Assembly (NCBI GenBank): GCA_947652605.1
Contig: OX393579.1
Location: 37,516,970 to 37,580,969, forward strand
Direction: 5' to 3'
Source of the DNA: Elmis aenea
Lineage: Eukaryota > Arthropoda > Insecta > Coleoptera > Elmidae
Length of the DNA stretch: 64,000 nt
The notes beneath the pieces are model-generated. The model was not told where the DNA came from, made no database searches, and saw only the letters and a list, made by a program, of their open reading frames with translations. Both the position numbers and the translations under genes were made by a program. Shown in pieces: positions 11,421 to 23,730 of the stretch (position 1 is the stretch's first letter; each line of letters begins with the position of its first letter).

Positions 11421-12268
11421 TCTACATATTTGTCTGTTTGTATACTTTTGTACATCACTAGGATATTTAGTGTTTCACATAAATATAATAACTTCAGAGC
11501 ATTACAGAACCCGATGATATCGAAATGATTAGCTTCGTAAAAGCATATAATGCCAAAATATTATTTTGGATATTTAAATTGAAGGAAAATTATCTCGCGA
11601 AGTTTTCAACAATGAAAAAAGCTGCTGGTAACCTATCATCATTTATCGTCCACCTTAAAAAAAACTTTTGGAACAGTATGAAAATAGATTGAGCAATTTA
11701 TCATTTTTAAACCGATGGCTTGCCATTGTGTATATCATTTTACTTAACAAATACAAATTACTAAAATGGCTTAATCGATAGCGTTACTTGTTCAATCATA
11801 AACACAAGATATCGAAGAGAAGATTTTAGAACTTCAAAATGACATTATATTGATATTATCTTGCTATGGAGCTTATAAAATTAAAGCCTGTTTTGCTTCG
11901 AATCATTATTTTCAACGATGAATATAATTATTAAAACGAAAACCAATGCCTACCTTGATGATTGTCTACGAACAGGAATATTGTCAAACAATTCCAACTG
12001 TGAAAAAGTGATAAAAATCTGATTAATTACAAAGATTTTGCAAAATTATTACTGTTTTTCAAGTTTCAAAATTAATTTAAAAATAAAATCTGTTTTGTGG
12101 AAATTATAGTTGGTAATTTTTTAAATTACATATTATAATTTAATTATTTAATGTTCAATTAATCCGACACACGTAATAACCAAACATTTACCTTTTTTTT
12201 AACATAACCCGCCAACTTTTATCCAGTCTCAAATGCGCCTGCGAATTGAATTAGGTTGAGAACCCCAG

Positions 12269-13224
12269 CTCTAAAACAATTTTTTTCATTGTAGTACGTA
12301 TTCTGTCTGCAAATTTCGAGTTTATCTACTGTCACATGATAGCACGTCTACTTTGTATAGGTGATAAAGCAATATATTTTTCAAGAGCCGACAAATAACG
12401 CGTTTTAATTAACGTTTACTTACTTTCGCAACATTAATTTTACAAACAAAGGATGTTCTGCAAAAACTTACAATGTTTTCGGTAACGTACCTACATATGT
12501 GTAGTCTGAGCTAGTATTTATGGGAAAGAGCACCGCTGTGCAAATATAATTCATACCTCATTTTAGGCTTGGAAACGAAAGGTTAACCATAAACCCATAA
12601 CTAAAACCGTGTGGCAATGTGCATGTTCAAAACACAATAAATTAATTTATGTGCGAAATATACGTTTAATACTAGTGTTGTAAGAGAACAATAACAACGT
12701 GCAGTTTGCATTGCTGTTTGTTACTTAAGGTAAACAAATAATTATCGTTTATTCCTGCGGAAGTCGTAATAACTGAAGTTTGTTTAACAATTCATGTACT
12801 AGCTTGCACCGCCTATGAAGGAAGTAGTATAATTTTTGTTAGCATAGGAATTTTCCTGGTTTATCCCAGCTGCGAATCGTGATAATTCTTCAATCATGTT
12901 GTATAAGCACATTGAGCCGTCAAGGGTAATGCTGTTTGTGCTGGCGTGTGGTTTCATTATGGTGTATTAAGGGAGAAAGGGAACTTTGGATCGAGGCACG
13001 AGTGCATGTGGATCAAGGACATTTCTAAAGTGTAATAAATATATTTTTCTTATACTATTATAAAATATATTTATTTTTTAAACAGAAATTGTAAAAAGCT
13101 TCACTTGTTAAAAAAGTTTAGTTTTTATTTGCAATAAATAAATTAGAATCAAGCTGGTATTAAATTAGCCTCAGTTGGTGAAATGCGAGCAGTAGCAAAA
13201 TAGCTTTTGAATCGATATTAGATA
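12269..13224. other. Unannotated AT-rich stretch
   Basis: No gene, paired repeat or RNA seen. Confidence 0.45.
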
Positions 13225-13780
13225 AGGTGACCATTTTTTCCCCCGAACTTTCGGGGACACTAAGCTGGGGTTATTAAAAAAAAGTCCTTAACTGACTTTC
13301 GTAAAATATATTTTCCCGTTTCCTATACACTGTACACCACAAACCACAACTTTCATTTGTTAAATAAACGAGATTCACAATAAAGAGCTGAAATTGAAAC
13401 CCATGCATTTTTGCACATTTCAAAAAGAGAGGAAATGTCCAGGAGAAAGCTTGTGTGGTAACCCTAAGTAACCTAACCTAATCTAACCTAATATAACCTA
13501 ATCGGATTTGAAACTTTAATTATCGGTGGTGGCTGACAGCTACGTGCATTAACTCCTCCTCTCTCCAGTTTTTGTGGCCAATAAGCGGTTACACAGTTAC
13601 AATGTTGCCAGACTAACAGATTTGCATAATTTGGCAACAGTGAAAGTACCATACATTCGTTATTTTATATGTGTACAGGAAAATTATGAAAATCGGGGAC
13701 AAAATCGGGGACAAGAATAATCCGGGACTTGAGTCTTGTTTCGGGGACTGTCCCCGAAAATCGGGGACGAATGGTCACCC
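13225..13780. mobile_element. GGTGACC MITE, copy 1
   Basis: The ends GGTGACCATT and AATGGTCACC are inverted, with TA outside both (13223-13224, 13781-13782). Subterminal palindromes CCCCGAACTTTCGGGG and TCCCCGAAAATCGGGGA are present. It contains CCTAACCTAATCTAACCTAA (13468-13500), a degenerate TTAGG-type array. No coding sequence. It is closely related to 17780-18293 over its length. Confidence 0.8.
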
Positions 13781-13944
13781 TATAATTAGACTATAAAGTA
13801 CAAGATAAATTTTACAGGAAAATCACGGGTGCTTATCGCTGAAAAATCGGTTTGGTTTCGTTGCGCAGATTGTAGTATTTGGCCGCTCGAGATTATATCT
13901 GGACTGAGGCGGTTTCACTAGTTAAAAAGATCGGTTTGGTTAGG

Positions 13945-14965
13945 TTAAAGTTGTTTTACTTTCGACAAAATTATAGCTAAATAGTAACAGATGTATGAAG
14001 TGGGTCAAACATATGAAAAAAGTATGACAGTAGCAAACAACGATAAGTAAATGGGAGGATAAAATAAAGATAATGTAGAATAAGAGCAGATTAAAGGGTA
14101 AAAACGTTTTCTTAGACAATGACCTAACAGTAAAGGAAAGAGAAATATAAAGAAAAATCAGAGAAGAGGCAGAAACAGAAACAAAAAAGGGCAAAAAGTC
14201 AGAGTAGCTTACCAAAAACGAATCGTAGATGATAGCATCTGGCTATGGAATAAAGAGAAAGAGGATCTACAGCAAAAAACACTAACGACGGAAAACAAGT
14301 TACGGAACAAATGGCACGAAAGAACACAGCACAAAAACGGACATGAGTAAGGAAAAACAGATAGCAATCAAAGCACGAGATATTAACAATAATAAAAATA
14401 GAGATAGGAAAGACAAAATAAGAATAGGAACTTGGAATACCAGAAGCATAAAGGAAAAGAAGAAGAAGTGGTAGAAGAAATAATGAAACATAAAGTAGAG
14501 ATTTTGGGAATAACAGAAACTAAAAAGAAAGGGAAAGGTATGATCAAAATACATAGGGCATACTAGCTGTTTTGGTCAGGAGTAGAAGAGAACGAAAGAG
14601 CGAAAGATGAGGTAGGATTAATGATAGAACCAAAAAGAATGACAGATACAGTAGAGGAAAAATAAACGAAAATACAAGAAAGACAGCTGGGACGGGACGG
14701 TTGGGTCACATTTATAGGATGAAAGAAGAAAGGTTAACGAGAAAAGCCCATGAAGCAAGATCACAGGGGAAAAACAAAAGAGGTAAGCCGAGAAAAACCT
14801 GGCCAGACGAAGTTAAAAAAGCAGCAGCGGATAGAAACATCAAATGGAAAGACATAAAAAATCTAGTACAAGACAGAAAAACATGAAAAAAAGTCAGCAC
14901 AACCCAGCTCAACAGTCCTACACCTAACAGTAGAAGGACTTATGATTTAATAAATAAATAATAAT
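13945..14965 (+). pseudogene. LINE with the RT core deleted: ORF1 tail, endonuclease start, C-terminus
   Basis: At about 14080-14285 a frame reads FLDNDLTVKEREIQRKIRE and continues to DSIWLWNKEKEDLQQKT, a pattern typical of the ORF1 C-terminus of insect LINEs. At 14398-14665 RIGTWNTRSI and VEILGITETKKKGKG are the start of the AP-like endonuclease, with the catalytic-type ET. It breaks off near 14665 and joins at 14701-14886 to a C-terminal LINE segment (LGHIYRMKEERL, KRGKPRKTWPDEVKKA). The reverse transcriptase that should lie between is missing, so this is a large internal deletion. The 3' end is an AATAAATAAATAA tail (about 14948-14962). Stops and frameshifts occur upstream. Confidence 0.75.
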
Positions 14966-15366
14966 TAGGGACCCGAATCGCAAAGAATAACATATCAGTT
15001 CCGGTTACCGGTTCAATACATTTTAATTTTCCGGTATGCGTTCCGAACCACCGGATCGGCGGCAACGGTTCAGTTCAGTAATATGATGAAAATGCATATT
15101 TATTAACTACATTTTTCAATTTTTGTTAAAATGTAATCAAAATTAAGAAACTAAAAAACATAAAATGTCTTTAAAAAATATAATTGAACCGCACCGTTGT
15201 GTGAACCGATTAAAGCGATTTGAACCGGTTCGCACTAGTCCCTTCGGTTCGAGTTTGCGGTTTTGTAATTTTTTAATAAAAGATTTATTTTCGGTCCGCG
15301 GTTCATGAAAAAAGCACCGGATCGTTCCGGTTTTTGTTCCAGTTCCGGTTCGGTTCGGGTTCCTTA
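14966..15366. mobile_element. CCGGTTC-rich MITE
   Basis: It begins TAGGGACCCGAATCG and ends, read inverted, TAAGGAACCCGAACCG, giving short imperfect TIRs. The subterminal regions on both sides are packed with CCGGTTC/GAACCGG motifs (about 15000-15080 and 15185-15355). The 83-residue open frame on the minus strand follows these repeats and is not considered a gene. Confidence 0.55.
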
Positions 15367-16091
15367 TAGTAACAGATAAAAATATTTTGTTCATGTACGA
15401 ATGTAGCGCATGTGTTTAATTAATTCCCATATGATTTATCAAATTAAATCTCAAATTATGAAATCATGAATTAAAACCTAATTTTTGATTTATTTATTTT
15501 TTTAAACTGCTGCTACAATTTTGTTGAAGTTTCAATTTGTTTGATTTATCTCTCTGTAGTTTAATAAATAAAGTAATAATTTGAAATATATTGCAATCTG
15601 CTGTAAGTGTTTGTCTGAAACCTTAGTATACTCTATCTCTATACAGTTTGGGTAGCTTGTAAAAAAACGACAGTATCTCGACGTTAGTTTTTATAGATGT
15701 CCAACTTGTTTCATATTACACCTTAATTCTCATTGGCCCCTTCAATGTCAGTAGCAGAGCAGAATACTAACAAAGTTGATCAGGCGAGTTCTAAGACTAA
15801 TCTGTGGAATAATTTACGGAAGTAATTACCGACCTCAGTTAGTGTTACACAGACGTTTCCAAATCTGTGTAGCAAATCATAGTATGAAACGCACGAAATG
15901 TCGTTTTGACATACGTCATTTGCAATAACAAGGAACATTTAGAATGCTTAAAGTAGGACTTTAAATTTTTCGTACACACTCATACAAATCAATGTATGGG
16001 GAAAATCATTTGGTAGCACCAAATAGTTTTAATAATTAACATATAAGATAAGTTTTCGATACAATCTGCATTTCATTCTGCTACTACTATA
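15367..16091. other. Unannotated stretch
   Basis: No gene or paired repeat recognised. Confidence 0.45.
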
Positions 16092-16992
16092 CAGTATGTC
16101 CCAGATAATATTTCCAGCATGGGGGATCTCGCTCATTATAAGAGATACAGGTTTACTTAAATTAGATTATTTATTCCCAAGTATGAGAGGAGCTACAATC
16201 TATTTTTAAAAGTACAAAATTCCTCTTACTTCAGCAAAAAATAAAAAAATGTTGAATTTATTTTTTCTTTCATAACTTTTTATTTATTAGATCAATTTTA
16301 TTACTAGGGCTATTTTCTTAGATTTTTTAAATTTAGAATGTAACTGTTATTTTAGATTTTTTTATCACATTTTCGAGATATTAAATACCCCCAATTTAAT
16401 TTTTGCTTATGGACCGCGAAGTTGGTTAAGGAATGGTCATATATTTTTTGTTTGTTTTAAAGCACCTCCGGTGTTTGCGTTATTAATACTGGTCTAATAG
16501 GCCAACCATTAACTTTTTTCTAATAAATCTTAAAACTAAATACTTAACAACTAGAGTCCATCCATAGATGTCTTCTTGATTGTTCTGTTTTTAATGTCAT
16601 AGATAGCTTGATAAGTGATAATAAAAAGAGAAAAAAAGAACGCATTTAACTATTTCATAGCCAACTTTGCGAACCATAAGAGAAAATGAATTTAGGGGTA
16701 ATATCTCAAAAATGGTAAGTGATAAAAAAATTCTAAAATAACAGTTACATTTAAAATTAAAAAGTAACTTAAGAAAGTACTTATCAAATTGATCTATGTG
16801 TATAACAGAAAAGTTAGGAGAGAAAAAAGAAATTCGATTTTTTTATGTTTTTTGCTATAACATCTGAAGTAGGTACGCGGAATGTTGTACTTTTAAAAAT
16901 TGATTGTAGTTCCTCTCATACTTGGGAATAATTAATCTAATTTAAGCAAACCTGTATCTCTAAGCGAGATCCCATGGTGGAAATGTTATGTA
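16092..16992. mobile_element. Long-TIR element with GGGATCTC box
   Basis: The left end CAGTATGTCCCAG follows TA. The arms ATTTCCAGCATGGGGGATCT, ATTATTCCCAAGTATGAGAG and the GACCGCGAAGTTGG/CCAACTTTGCG pair are inverted across a centre near 16540. The right arm lacks about a dozen terminal bases, so its end is approximate. A GGGATCTCG...AAGAGATAC box starts 31 bases inside the left end. No coding sequence. Confidence 0.65.
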
Positions 16993-17004
16993 TAGCGTTT
17001 TTTT

Positions 17005-17225
17005 TTATACAGCTGGTTGCCGTCTACTACATCCTAAACGCCATTCCTTCCTGTCTTTCCAGTCATTATTCTTTTGTCTATTACTGCTTTCACCCCATCT
17101 TTTCATCTTCTTTTTGGCCTTTCACTCTTTCATGTCCATGTCTGATGTGGAATTATTATTATGTATGCTTATGCAGGCTTTCTGTTTAGATGACCATACC
17201 AAATAAATTGTTGTTTCTCAGTTAG
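17005..17225 (-). pseudogene. LINE 3'-terminal fragment
   Basis: Read on the minus strand, frames give QFIWYGHLNRKP, then KKMKRWGESS-like basic sequence, and finally the DRKEWRLGCSRRQPAV-like end. The last 45 bp match the 3' end of the LINE at 50640-50700. Only the last 200 bp or so of the element remain, and it is frameshifted. Plus-strand open frames over it are shadows. Confidence 0.55.
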
Positions 17226-17659
17226 ACAAATCAGGCTCTTTTCTGCGGTGACTCGTCATACAAAATAAAAATTCTATTGCCATAAGTAATTTCCGAATAT
17301 TTAAATTTTATAATCCTACAATCCACTGTTTTGAAAAGGTTTTATAATACAAATATGTATTTTTTATGTTAAACAAAATAACTTATGTTGTAAAAAATAT
17401 GACTTTAATTCATTAAAGAAAATACTTTTTAATCTAACAAAAATTAAAGAATTGATTGTCGTTATTTTCCATAGTAGTTTGTGACAACTAAAAAAATAAA
17501 CAAACTATAAAAGACAAAGGTATTTGCTTATGATAAACCGCTTTTATTATTTACCATCAAAAAGATTGTGTTTTGACATAACAAAATGTCTTAGAAGTTA
17601 AAGGCAGAGGGCGCAGAAGACAATATTATAATTTAAAATGTAATGAATGACAATGAGTA

Positions 17660-18520
17660 CCGTATTTTACTGACTATAAGACGCACTTTAATTTTTAAGC
17701 AATTTAAAAAACAACATATTTACCATTTTTATTATTAGATTGCAAAGCCAGACTAAAAAAAATTCTTAGTTTATAAATAGGTGACCATTTTTTTCCCCGA
17801 ACTTTCGGGGACACTAAGCTGAACGTAAAAAAAAAGGTCCTCTACTAACTTTGTGAAATCTATTTTTTCGTTTTTCGTACACCAAAGACCACAACTCTCA
17901 TTGTAATAAACAAAATTCAAATTAAAGGGCGGGAATTAAAACCCACACAATTTTGCACATTTTAAAAAGAGATGATATGTCCAGGACAAAAGACGTGTGG
18001 TAACCCTAAGTAACCTAACCTAACATAACCTAATCGCATTTGACACTTTATTTCTCGTGCACAGACTCCTCCCCACTCCAGTTATCGTGGCCAATAAGAG
18101 GTTACACTGTTACAATGTTGCCAGACTAACAAATTTGTATAATCTGGCAATAGTGAAAGTACCATACATTGGTTATTTTAAATGTGTATAGGAAAATAAT
18201 GAAAATCGGGGATAAAATCGGGGACAAGAATAATCCGGGACTTGAGTCTTGTTTCGGGGACTGTCCCCGAAAATCGGGGAGGAATGGTCACCCTATTATA
18301 AAACCGAACTGAGTTTTAAAATCGTCGCATCGGTGCACTGCTGCTGCCAGTTGAATCCAATGTTTCCCGCGGCATCGAATATATGGCCATTTTTAAGACT
18401 GGCGGGAATTTTAAATCAAACACTGGACATTTTTATATTAATTTCGAGTATAAGACGCACATGAATTTTGGAGGCAATTTTTCGAAGAAAAAAGTGCGTT
18501 TTATAGTCCGTAAAATACGG
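17660..18520. mobile_element. CCGTATTTTAC TIR element, split by a nested MITE
   Basis: The left end reads CCGTATTTTACTGACTATAA and the right end, inverted, CCGTATTTTACGGACTATAA. The TIRs agree at 28 of 30 positions and TA lies outside both. It has been interrupted by the GGTGACC MITE at 17780-18293; without it the element would be about 345 bp. No transposase. Related GTATAAGACGCAC fragments lie at 52760-52870. Confidence 0.75.
17780..18293. mobile_element. GGTGACC MITE, copy 2 (nested)
   Basis: GGTGACCATT and AATGGTCACCC ends with TA outside (17778-17779, 18294-18295). It is similar to 13225-13780 throughout, including the CCCCGAACTTTCGGGG palindrome and the CCTAACCTAACATAACCTAA stretch near 18008. 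No coding sequence. Confidence 0.8.
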
Positions 18521-19449
18521 TATTAGAAATGGTTGTCGTTCAGTAAATTTAAAGATGATTGGTTGCTTTCTAATTTACGCAGCTAACTCATAACTTACAA
18601 TGATAGTTCTGATTAAAAGGTGACACGCAATATCTATAATACGTTTTTTAAAAACTTCGTGCTTTTTGTAAATAACAAAATATATTTTTGCTAAATTATT
18701 TCTGGCTTAAGTTGTATTTATATTTTAAACTGTGAATACAATTTTTCTTAAATTTATGAATTAACAGCAACAAACAATACTCTGATTATACGCTTAAAAA
18801 TGTCAGGAAACAATTAAAATTTCATACGTATTATGTTTCAGGTGCTAAATTATAATCTTTTCTGGTACTAAAAGATTTATAACGTTATCCATTAACTCTT
18901 TGCTAAAATTTCACAAAATTAATACAATCTTAAGTCAAATGAAACACTCGCAAGGTACTTTCGATTAGTTCAAAAAAGTCAATTGACGGTCACCTTTAAG
19001 CTTTTAGCAACTGCATTACGTTTTCCCACACCAAATCCTTTAAGAGAGACATTTTCTATAGTTGAGGTTAAAAAAGGGTGAATAATACCTCGAAAATGTG
19101 ATTGAATTCGACATCGTTTCAAGAAACGAGCTTTCTAATGGTTGGTTTTCGGCCATTTATTACGCTTTAGTGTAAAATACACCAATTCGAGAGCATCTAG
19201 ATATTTCTTTGTTTGTGTTAAGGTTCGATAAATTTCGAACAATGCATTTTAACTCAAAGAGTATCCAATTTAATTAAGTTTAATGCTAGTGACGTGTTAC
19301 TGGACACAAAAACTAATTTTAGATAGAAAAAACCAAGCAAAATATTTTTTTTTTTGGTATCAAGTGAACTATATGCATTTAGAAACATTTATAAGAGTTC
19401 GTAGCTCTACTACATTTTTTATATCGTATCTCAATTAGTTTGACTCATA
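18521..19449. other. Unannotated AT-rich stretch
   Basis: No gene, RNA or paired repeat recognised. Confidence 0.45.
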
Positions 19450-20967
19450 CAGGTTCCTGCAACAGTGCGTCGGGTTTTCCTAGCGCCTCGCCCGTAGGAG
19501 ATAAAAAAAAACTTGAGTAGGTACACAAAATTATTGGTTTGAAAAGATCTACCTCGTAAAATTATTTCCAGCAATACAGGGTGTCCCATTTTGGCGCTAT
19601 AACAAAAACAAAGCTTTGTTTAAATGGATTATCTTTTTAGGTCTTGCGAACTTGCGATGTAATGTTTTAACCTCTACATTAATGTCTGTTCACTTTTCGA
19701 TTTTGTGTCAGTGTTACCAACTTATAATTTTTCCCCCGAAACATCTTACATAAGCAGGCTTACCTTTAAAAAATCGTAGCGACCTCGTTTTTTCAAGTTA
19801 CGAAGTAAGTTTTAGCAGTAATGTTAGTCCGGTTTTAAAGAGTAACATTTTGATAATAAGAAATTTGAATTTCAACCGGACATTTTTCGCGAGATGTAAG
19901 AATATATCTTGATGGCATTTTTTCCAACCAGTGGATTGTAGAAATGGACCCACCAGGTTTACCAGAACCGAATCTGACCAAACTTGACTTTTTTTGTGGG
20001 GATACATGAAGGAAATTGTGTATAACGAACCACCGATAACAGCAATAATAATGTGCATTAACGAATTGTTGGCGCTTTTGCAAGTATTTCACCTGAAATA
20101 TTAAAAAGAGTGCAAAGGTTTTTTCAGCAGCGAATAGATTTGTGCCTGGATAAAAATGGAAGACATTTCGAACATTTATTGTAGTCGTTTTCTTATGTAT
20201 TTTCAATTTTGTGACTTTTCAGTTTTTAAATAAAAACAAATTAATTTATTACATAATTAATATACGTTTTAATTCTAAATTTATTCAAATGCCTATTTGA
20301 CACTTGCTTATATTTTGGCAATTGTTTTGTACCAGCGTGATGCATAAAAATGTAATTAAATGATTACTTTTGTGAAAAATATTGAATATCTCAACAACTA
20401 TGGGGTTTAAACATAGGATATCTCCTATAAAAATTGAAGAGGAGAAAAAAGCTATCGAATAGAGGAATAAAATACGGGTAGTTACATTTGAATAAAATGA
20501 GTTATGTCACTTTGAAGTTTGGAAAGTTTGACATTTTTTTGTTAATACCCTGTATCACTAAATTAATTTTTACTTTCACCATACGTAGCATGAAGAAAGT
20601 ATTTTTATCATTTTAATGTTGCTTTTTAACCAGACTTACTTATTGTTAAAACTATTTTCTTAATTTGAAAACAACGTGGTCTCTACGATTTTTTAAAGTT
20701 AAACCTGCACCACTGACAAAAAATCAAGCAGTGAACTGATATTAATGTAGAGGTTAAAAAATGACGTCGGAAGATCTAAAAAGATAAAGGGTGTTCCATT
20801 TAAAAAAATCTTTGTATTTGTTATAGAATAGAGCAAAAATGGGACACCTTGTATTGCTGAAAATATTTTCACGACGTAGATCTTTTTAAACCAATAATTT
20901 TATGTACCTACCTACTAAAGTTTTTTTTCTATCTCCTACGGGTGGGTTGTAGAAAAGCTCGACCCTG
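19450..20967. mobile_element. Nested inverted-repeat elements with transposase remnant
   Basis: Outer ends CAGGTTCCTG (19450) and, inverted, CAGGGTCGAG (20967) follow TA. Outer arms about 110 bp long share CCGTAGGAGATA and AAAATTATTGGTTTAAAAAG-type sequence. An inner pair CAGGGTGTCCCATTTT (19577) / CAAGGTGTCCCATTTT (inverted at 20851) also has TA on both sides, with arms to about 19790 and 20650. A further CCCTGTA end lies at 20545-20553. The inner part holds a DDE transposase remnant. Confidence 0.65.
19880..20190 (+). pseudogene. DDE transposase C-terminal remnant
   Basis: Plus-strand frames give FLWGYMKEIVYNEPPITAI (about 19990-20045), and after a frame change ISPEILKRVQRFFQQRIDLC with DKNGRHFEHLL (about 20080-20185). 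This is the C-terminal pattern of insect transposases with DFFLWGymKeiVY, ispevL-rV----rrR---C----GghFEHL, usually preceded by a DUF4817 domain. The WPPRSPDLTPLD motif is reduced to QNRI-PNLT. Several frameshifts and stops make it a pseudogene. Long minus-strand open frames here are shadows. Confidence 0.6.
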
Positions 20968-21287
20968 TATATGCGACAGGAGAAACTTTCATATTTATCG
21001 GTTCTTCTGTAAAATTAAAAAAATAAAATTTTCATATTACTTTGGGTATGTTCTGTGTTACTTTGACCCAATTAAATTGAATGTTATTTTAGAATCTATT
21101 ACTTTAAAACGTTTTTGTTGCCGAATACAACTTATTTTATTTCCTTTATGGAAACAGCTTTAATATTATTGTTTTATTTATTTTCGTAATTAAATTAATA
21201 ACCATGTTAATGCAGTAGTTGATGGTCTCAAATGAAAGGTTTAATAGTTGTGTAATTACTGACATCATTATTATTTTTTATATCATA
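20968..21287. other. Unannotated short stretch
   Basis: Nothing recognised between two TIR elements. Confidence 0.45.
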
Positions 21288-21289
21288 TA

Positions 21290-22035
21290 CCGGGTGATTC
21301 AGTTTGACTGTCGCACCCCTATAACTTTGTAAGTTTTGAGAATAACCCCAACAAACCTTATATATTTGAAATCAGCGAGAAATTCTCTATCACGTGATGT
21401 GTTTTTGTTACCTCTACGATGACGTATGTCAAATCCGCGATAGGCAAGTGTTTTTTTTTTAAATTACATACTATACATTTTTTTGTTGATTCGGATAGAG
21501 AATTTAATTCTGAATCGGACCATGTACTCAAAAAGTAGGCATACATTAAAAAAAAATCGAGAAAAATCAGCAGTGGCGCCATTTTGAATACATTAAAATG
21601 TAATTTTTTATGTCGGCGTTTATTATTTGTTTTTATTTTTATTAAAAATTAATTTTTAATACATTTTCATTGATAGTTACCGTATAATTTTTAAGATTTG
21701 ATCGTTTTTTGTTATGTTAAATAGACTGTTTGCTATAATTTGAATAAACTTTGAACTGATTTTTCTCGAATATTTTCTTATGTATGCCTACTTTTTGAGT
21801 ACATGGTCGGATTCAGAATTAAATTCTCTATCCGAATCAACAAAAAAATGTATAGTATGTAATTAAAAAAAAAACAGTTGCCTATCGCGGATTTGACATA
21901 CGTCATCGTAGAGGTAACAAAAACACATCACTTAATAGAGAATTTCTCGCTGATTTCAAATATATAAGGGTTGTTGGGGTTATTCTCAAAACTTACAAAG
22001 TTATAGGGTTGCGACAGTCAAACCGAATCACACGG
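21290..22035. mobile_element. CCGGGTGATTCAG TIR element, copy 2
   Basis: The left end CCGGGTGATTCAGTTTGACT is inverted at 22035 with one change in the terminal motif, and TA flanks both. The arms extend at least 180 bp and include AACCCCAACAAACCTTATAT, GATGACGTATGTCAAATCCG and their complements. Homologous along its length to 6797-7526. No coding sequence. Confidence 0.8.
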
Positions 22036-23289
22036 TATATGCATATTCATATTAAAAGATTCCAATTGTAATTATACATAAAATGCTGAATTAATCTTTA
22101 CATATACAAACGTATATACTCATTTGTATTTCTAATCTTGTATTAAATGTTTCATATAAGAAAATACATTTTACTATCCAATAACAGCGTGAAATGTAGA
22201 AAGCAAGCCAATGGTAAAGTAGTAAATCCTTATGTTACAAGGTTGATGTACAACTCGCAATACAATAATAAATTTCGTTACAGCTCGTTTATGAACTAAC
22301 TAATATTCAGATATTTAAATAAATGAATGTACTTTAATTTATAAAAATGACCTATGTAATTAGAATAACAGTGCTTTCCTGAATATAAAACATTAGTAAA
22401 ATTAATATAGAACCATTATCTATTTTGCAAGCATATAATTCTGTCAGAATTCCAAGTTTTAACTCAAACAAAAAAAAAACAACTGACATAGTAAATTTTG
22501 TGTCGCTACGTGTTTTAATTAAGTAGCTTTTTCTACGTCCGGACAACTGTGGGTAATTTGTGTCTTTTTTCGTCATCATGCAAATAAGTGTTGGCGTACG
22601 TAAGAGACTGTGAATTCAAAATTAATAAAATTATAAATTTAAAATTTGATGAGTGTATTAGTTACTAAGAATTGCACTTTAGGCGTCAGGCTTTTTCGAC
22701 TTTTTTAATGAATATGCAGGGTATATAATTTCACGCCTACCTTTGTTATTATGAGTTACTTTGGTAGTCTGGGTGAAACATAAACTTTAATTACGTAAAT
22801 TTACATTCGCTTTAAAAGCAAAAAAGTCTTAATTAGCATTGACACAAAACAAACAAAAACACTATGATAATGTAGTCTTAAAACTACACAATCTTCCGTA
22901 TGGATACACTTTTTAAAACCAACAACATCAAATACAGCCGTGTGATCACTTGTATCGTAGATTGTGATGTCATGTTTTCTACAACAACACTATTGTTATA
23001 CGTGGTAGTTTTAAAAAATTTCTCGGAATTTCTTTTCACATAAACCTTTATCAGTACCACTATTAACACAACATTTTCTTTACAATGTTCCTTTGAACAA
23101 CTATACATTTTTGCCAATGTCCACAAAGCTGTTGAAGTATCACCATGGCTTATCAAGTCAACCATTTTCTGAGCAGCCCAATCTTCGTTAGAAATCTGTT
23201 AAAACAAGAGCGATTAAACGTTGAGGACGTCAACAAAAATGCGGCGAAGGAGTTGAGGAAGTTTTCAAAGAATATTTCTAAGAACACTA
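22036..23289. other. Unannotated stretch with one unexplained frame
   Basis: No family recognised. A minus-strand frame at 22884-23165 contains WAAQKMVDLISHGDTSTALW and a CSKEHC segment. It follows a TTTTAACAG that could act as a splice acceptor, but no partner exon is visible. Confidence 0.35.
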
Positions 23290-23730
23290 ATATACGTTTC
23301 TTGAGTTTTTGCATACCTTCACTTCAAGATAAAATTCTGCAAAATAGGCATCAACAGCTATCCTTATCTCATTATTGACGGCACATTTTCTGCCATCAGG
23401 ATTTGTTTTGAATTTCTGAACGAAAAGATGTCGCAATAAACCTTACTATTGATTTTAGTGCCTTTTTTCATAAATTCAATAAGCAGAACTCCTTCCTCGT
23501 CCCAAAAAATGGTTGCCATTAGTTTTACGGGCGAAGACTGTTTTCTCATTTTTTGGGAGAGGCAAATCTTTGTGAGAAATTCACTTCGATGCTCGAGTCT
23601 ACTTTTACTTGTTTTTGTTTAGACAAAATTGTAGGGCACTCTTTAGACTGAATATATTTTAATGAAACTTTCCTTTTCAGGTCCAAAATGTCACAGCTAT
23701 TTAACAGAATGCCAATTTTCATTTTCATGG
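23290..23730 (-). pseudogene. mariner-like transposase remnant
   Basis: On the minus strand VKLMATIFWDEEGVLLIEFM and KKGTKINSKVYCDI (23400-23549) match the mariner block KvMatvFWD-eGvlliefl-kG-tIns--Y, including its first catalytic Asp. Upstream RFASPKKMRKQSSP fits the usual linker. Downstream NNEIRIAVDAYFAEFY (about 23330-23385) resembles the C-terminal region after the catalytic core. The segment with the second and third catalytic Asp residues is deleted and frames change, so it is inactive. No TIRs found. Confidence 0.7.

Larger units (their letters stand above)
8790..12268. mobile_element. Putative hAT-like element, decayed, with nested insertions
   Basis: The left end CAGGGGTTCTCGACC and the right end, read inverted as CTGGGGTTCTCAACC, agree at 13 of 15 positions. 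They follow the CAGGGGTTCTCAACC pattern known for hAT elements. The flanking 8-mers (AGTTAGAA / CTCTAAAA) agree only partly, so a target duplication is not proven. The interior holds the DUF4817 TIR element (8926-10441) and a dispersed repeat copy (10985-11420). No hAT transposase is recognisable in the remainder (11420-12260), which is otherwise featureless AT-rich DNA. Confidence 0.5.

Noticed and set aside
19798..20206. Two overlapping minus-strand frames up to 123 residues
   Set aside because: Antisense shadows of the plus-strand transposase remnant, whose family motifs are readable.
22884..23165. 93-residue minus-strand frame after a possible splice acceptor
   Set aside because: No recognised domain, no partner exon and AT-rich context; too weak to call a gene.
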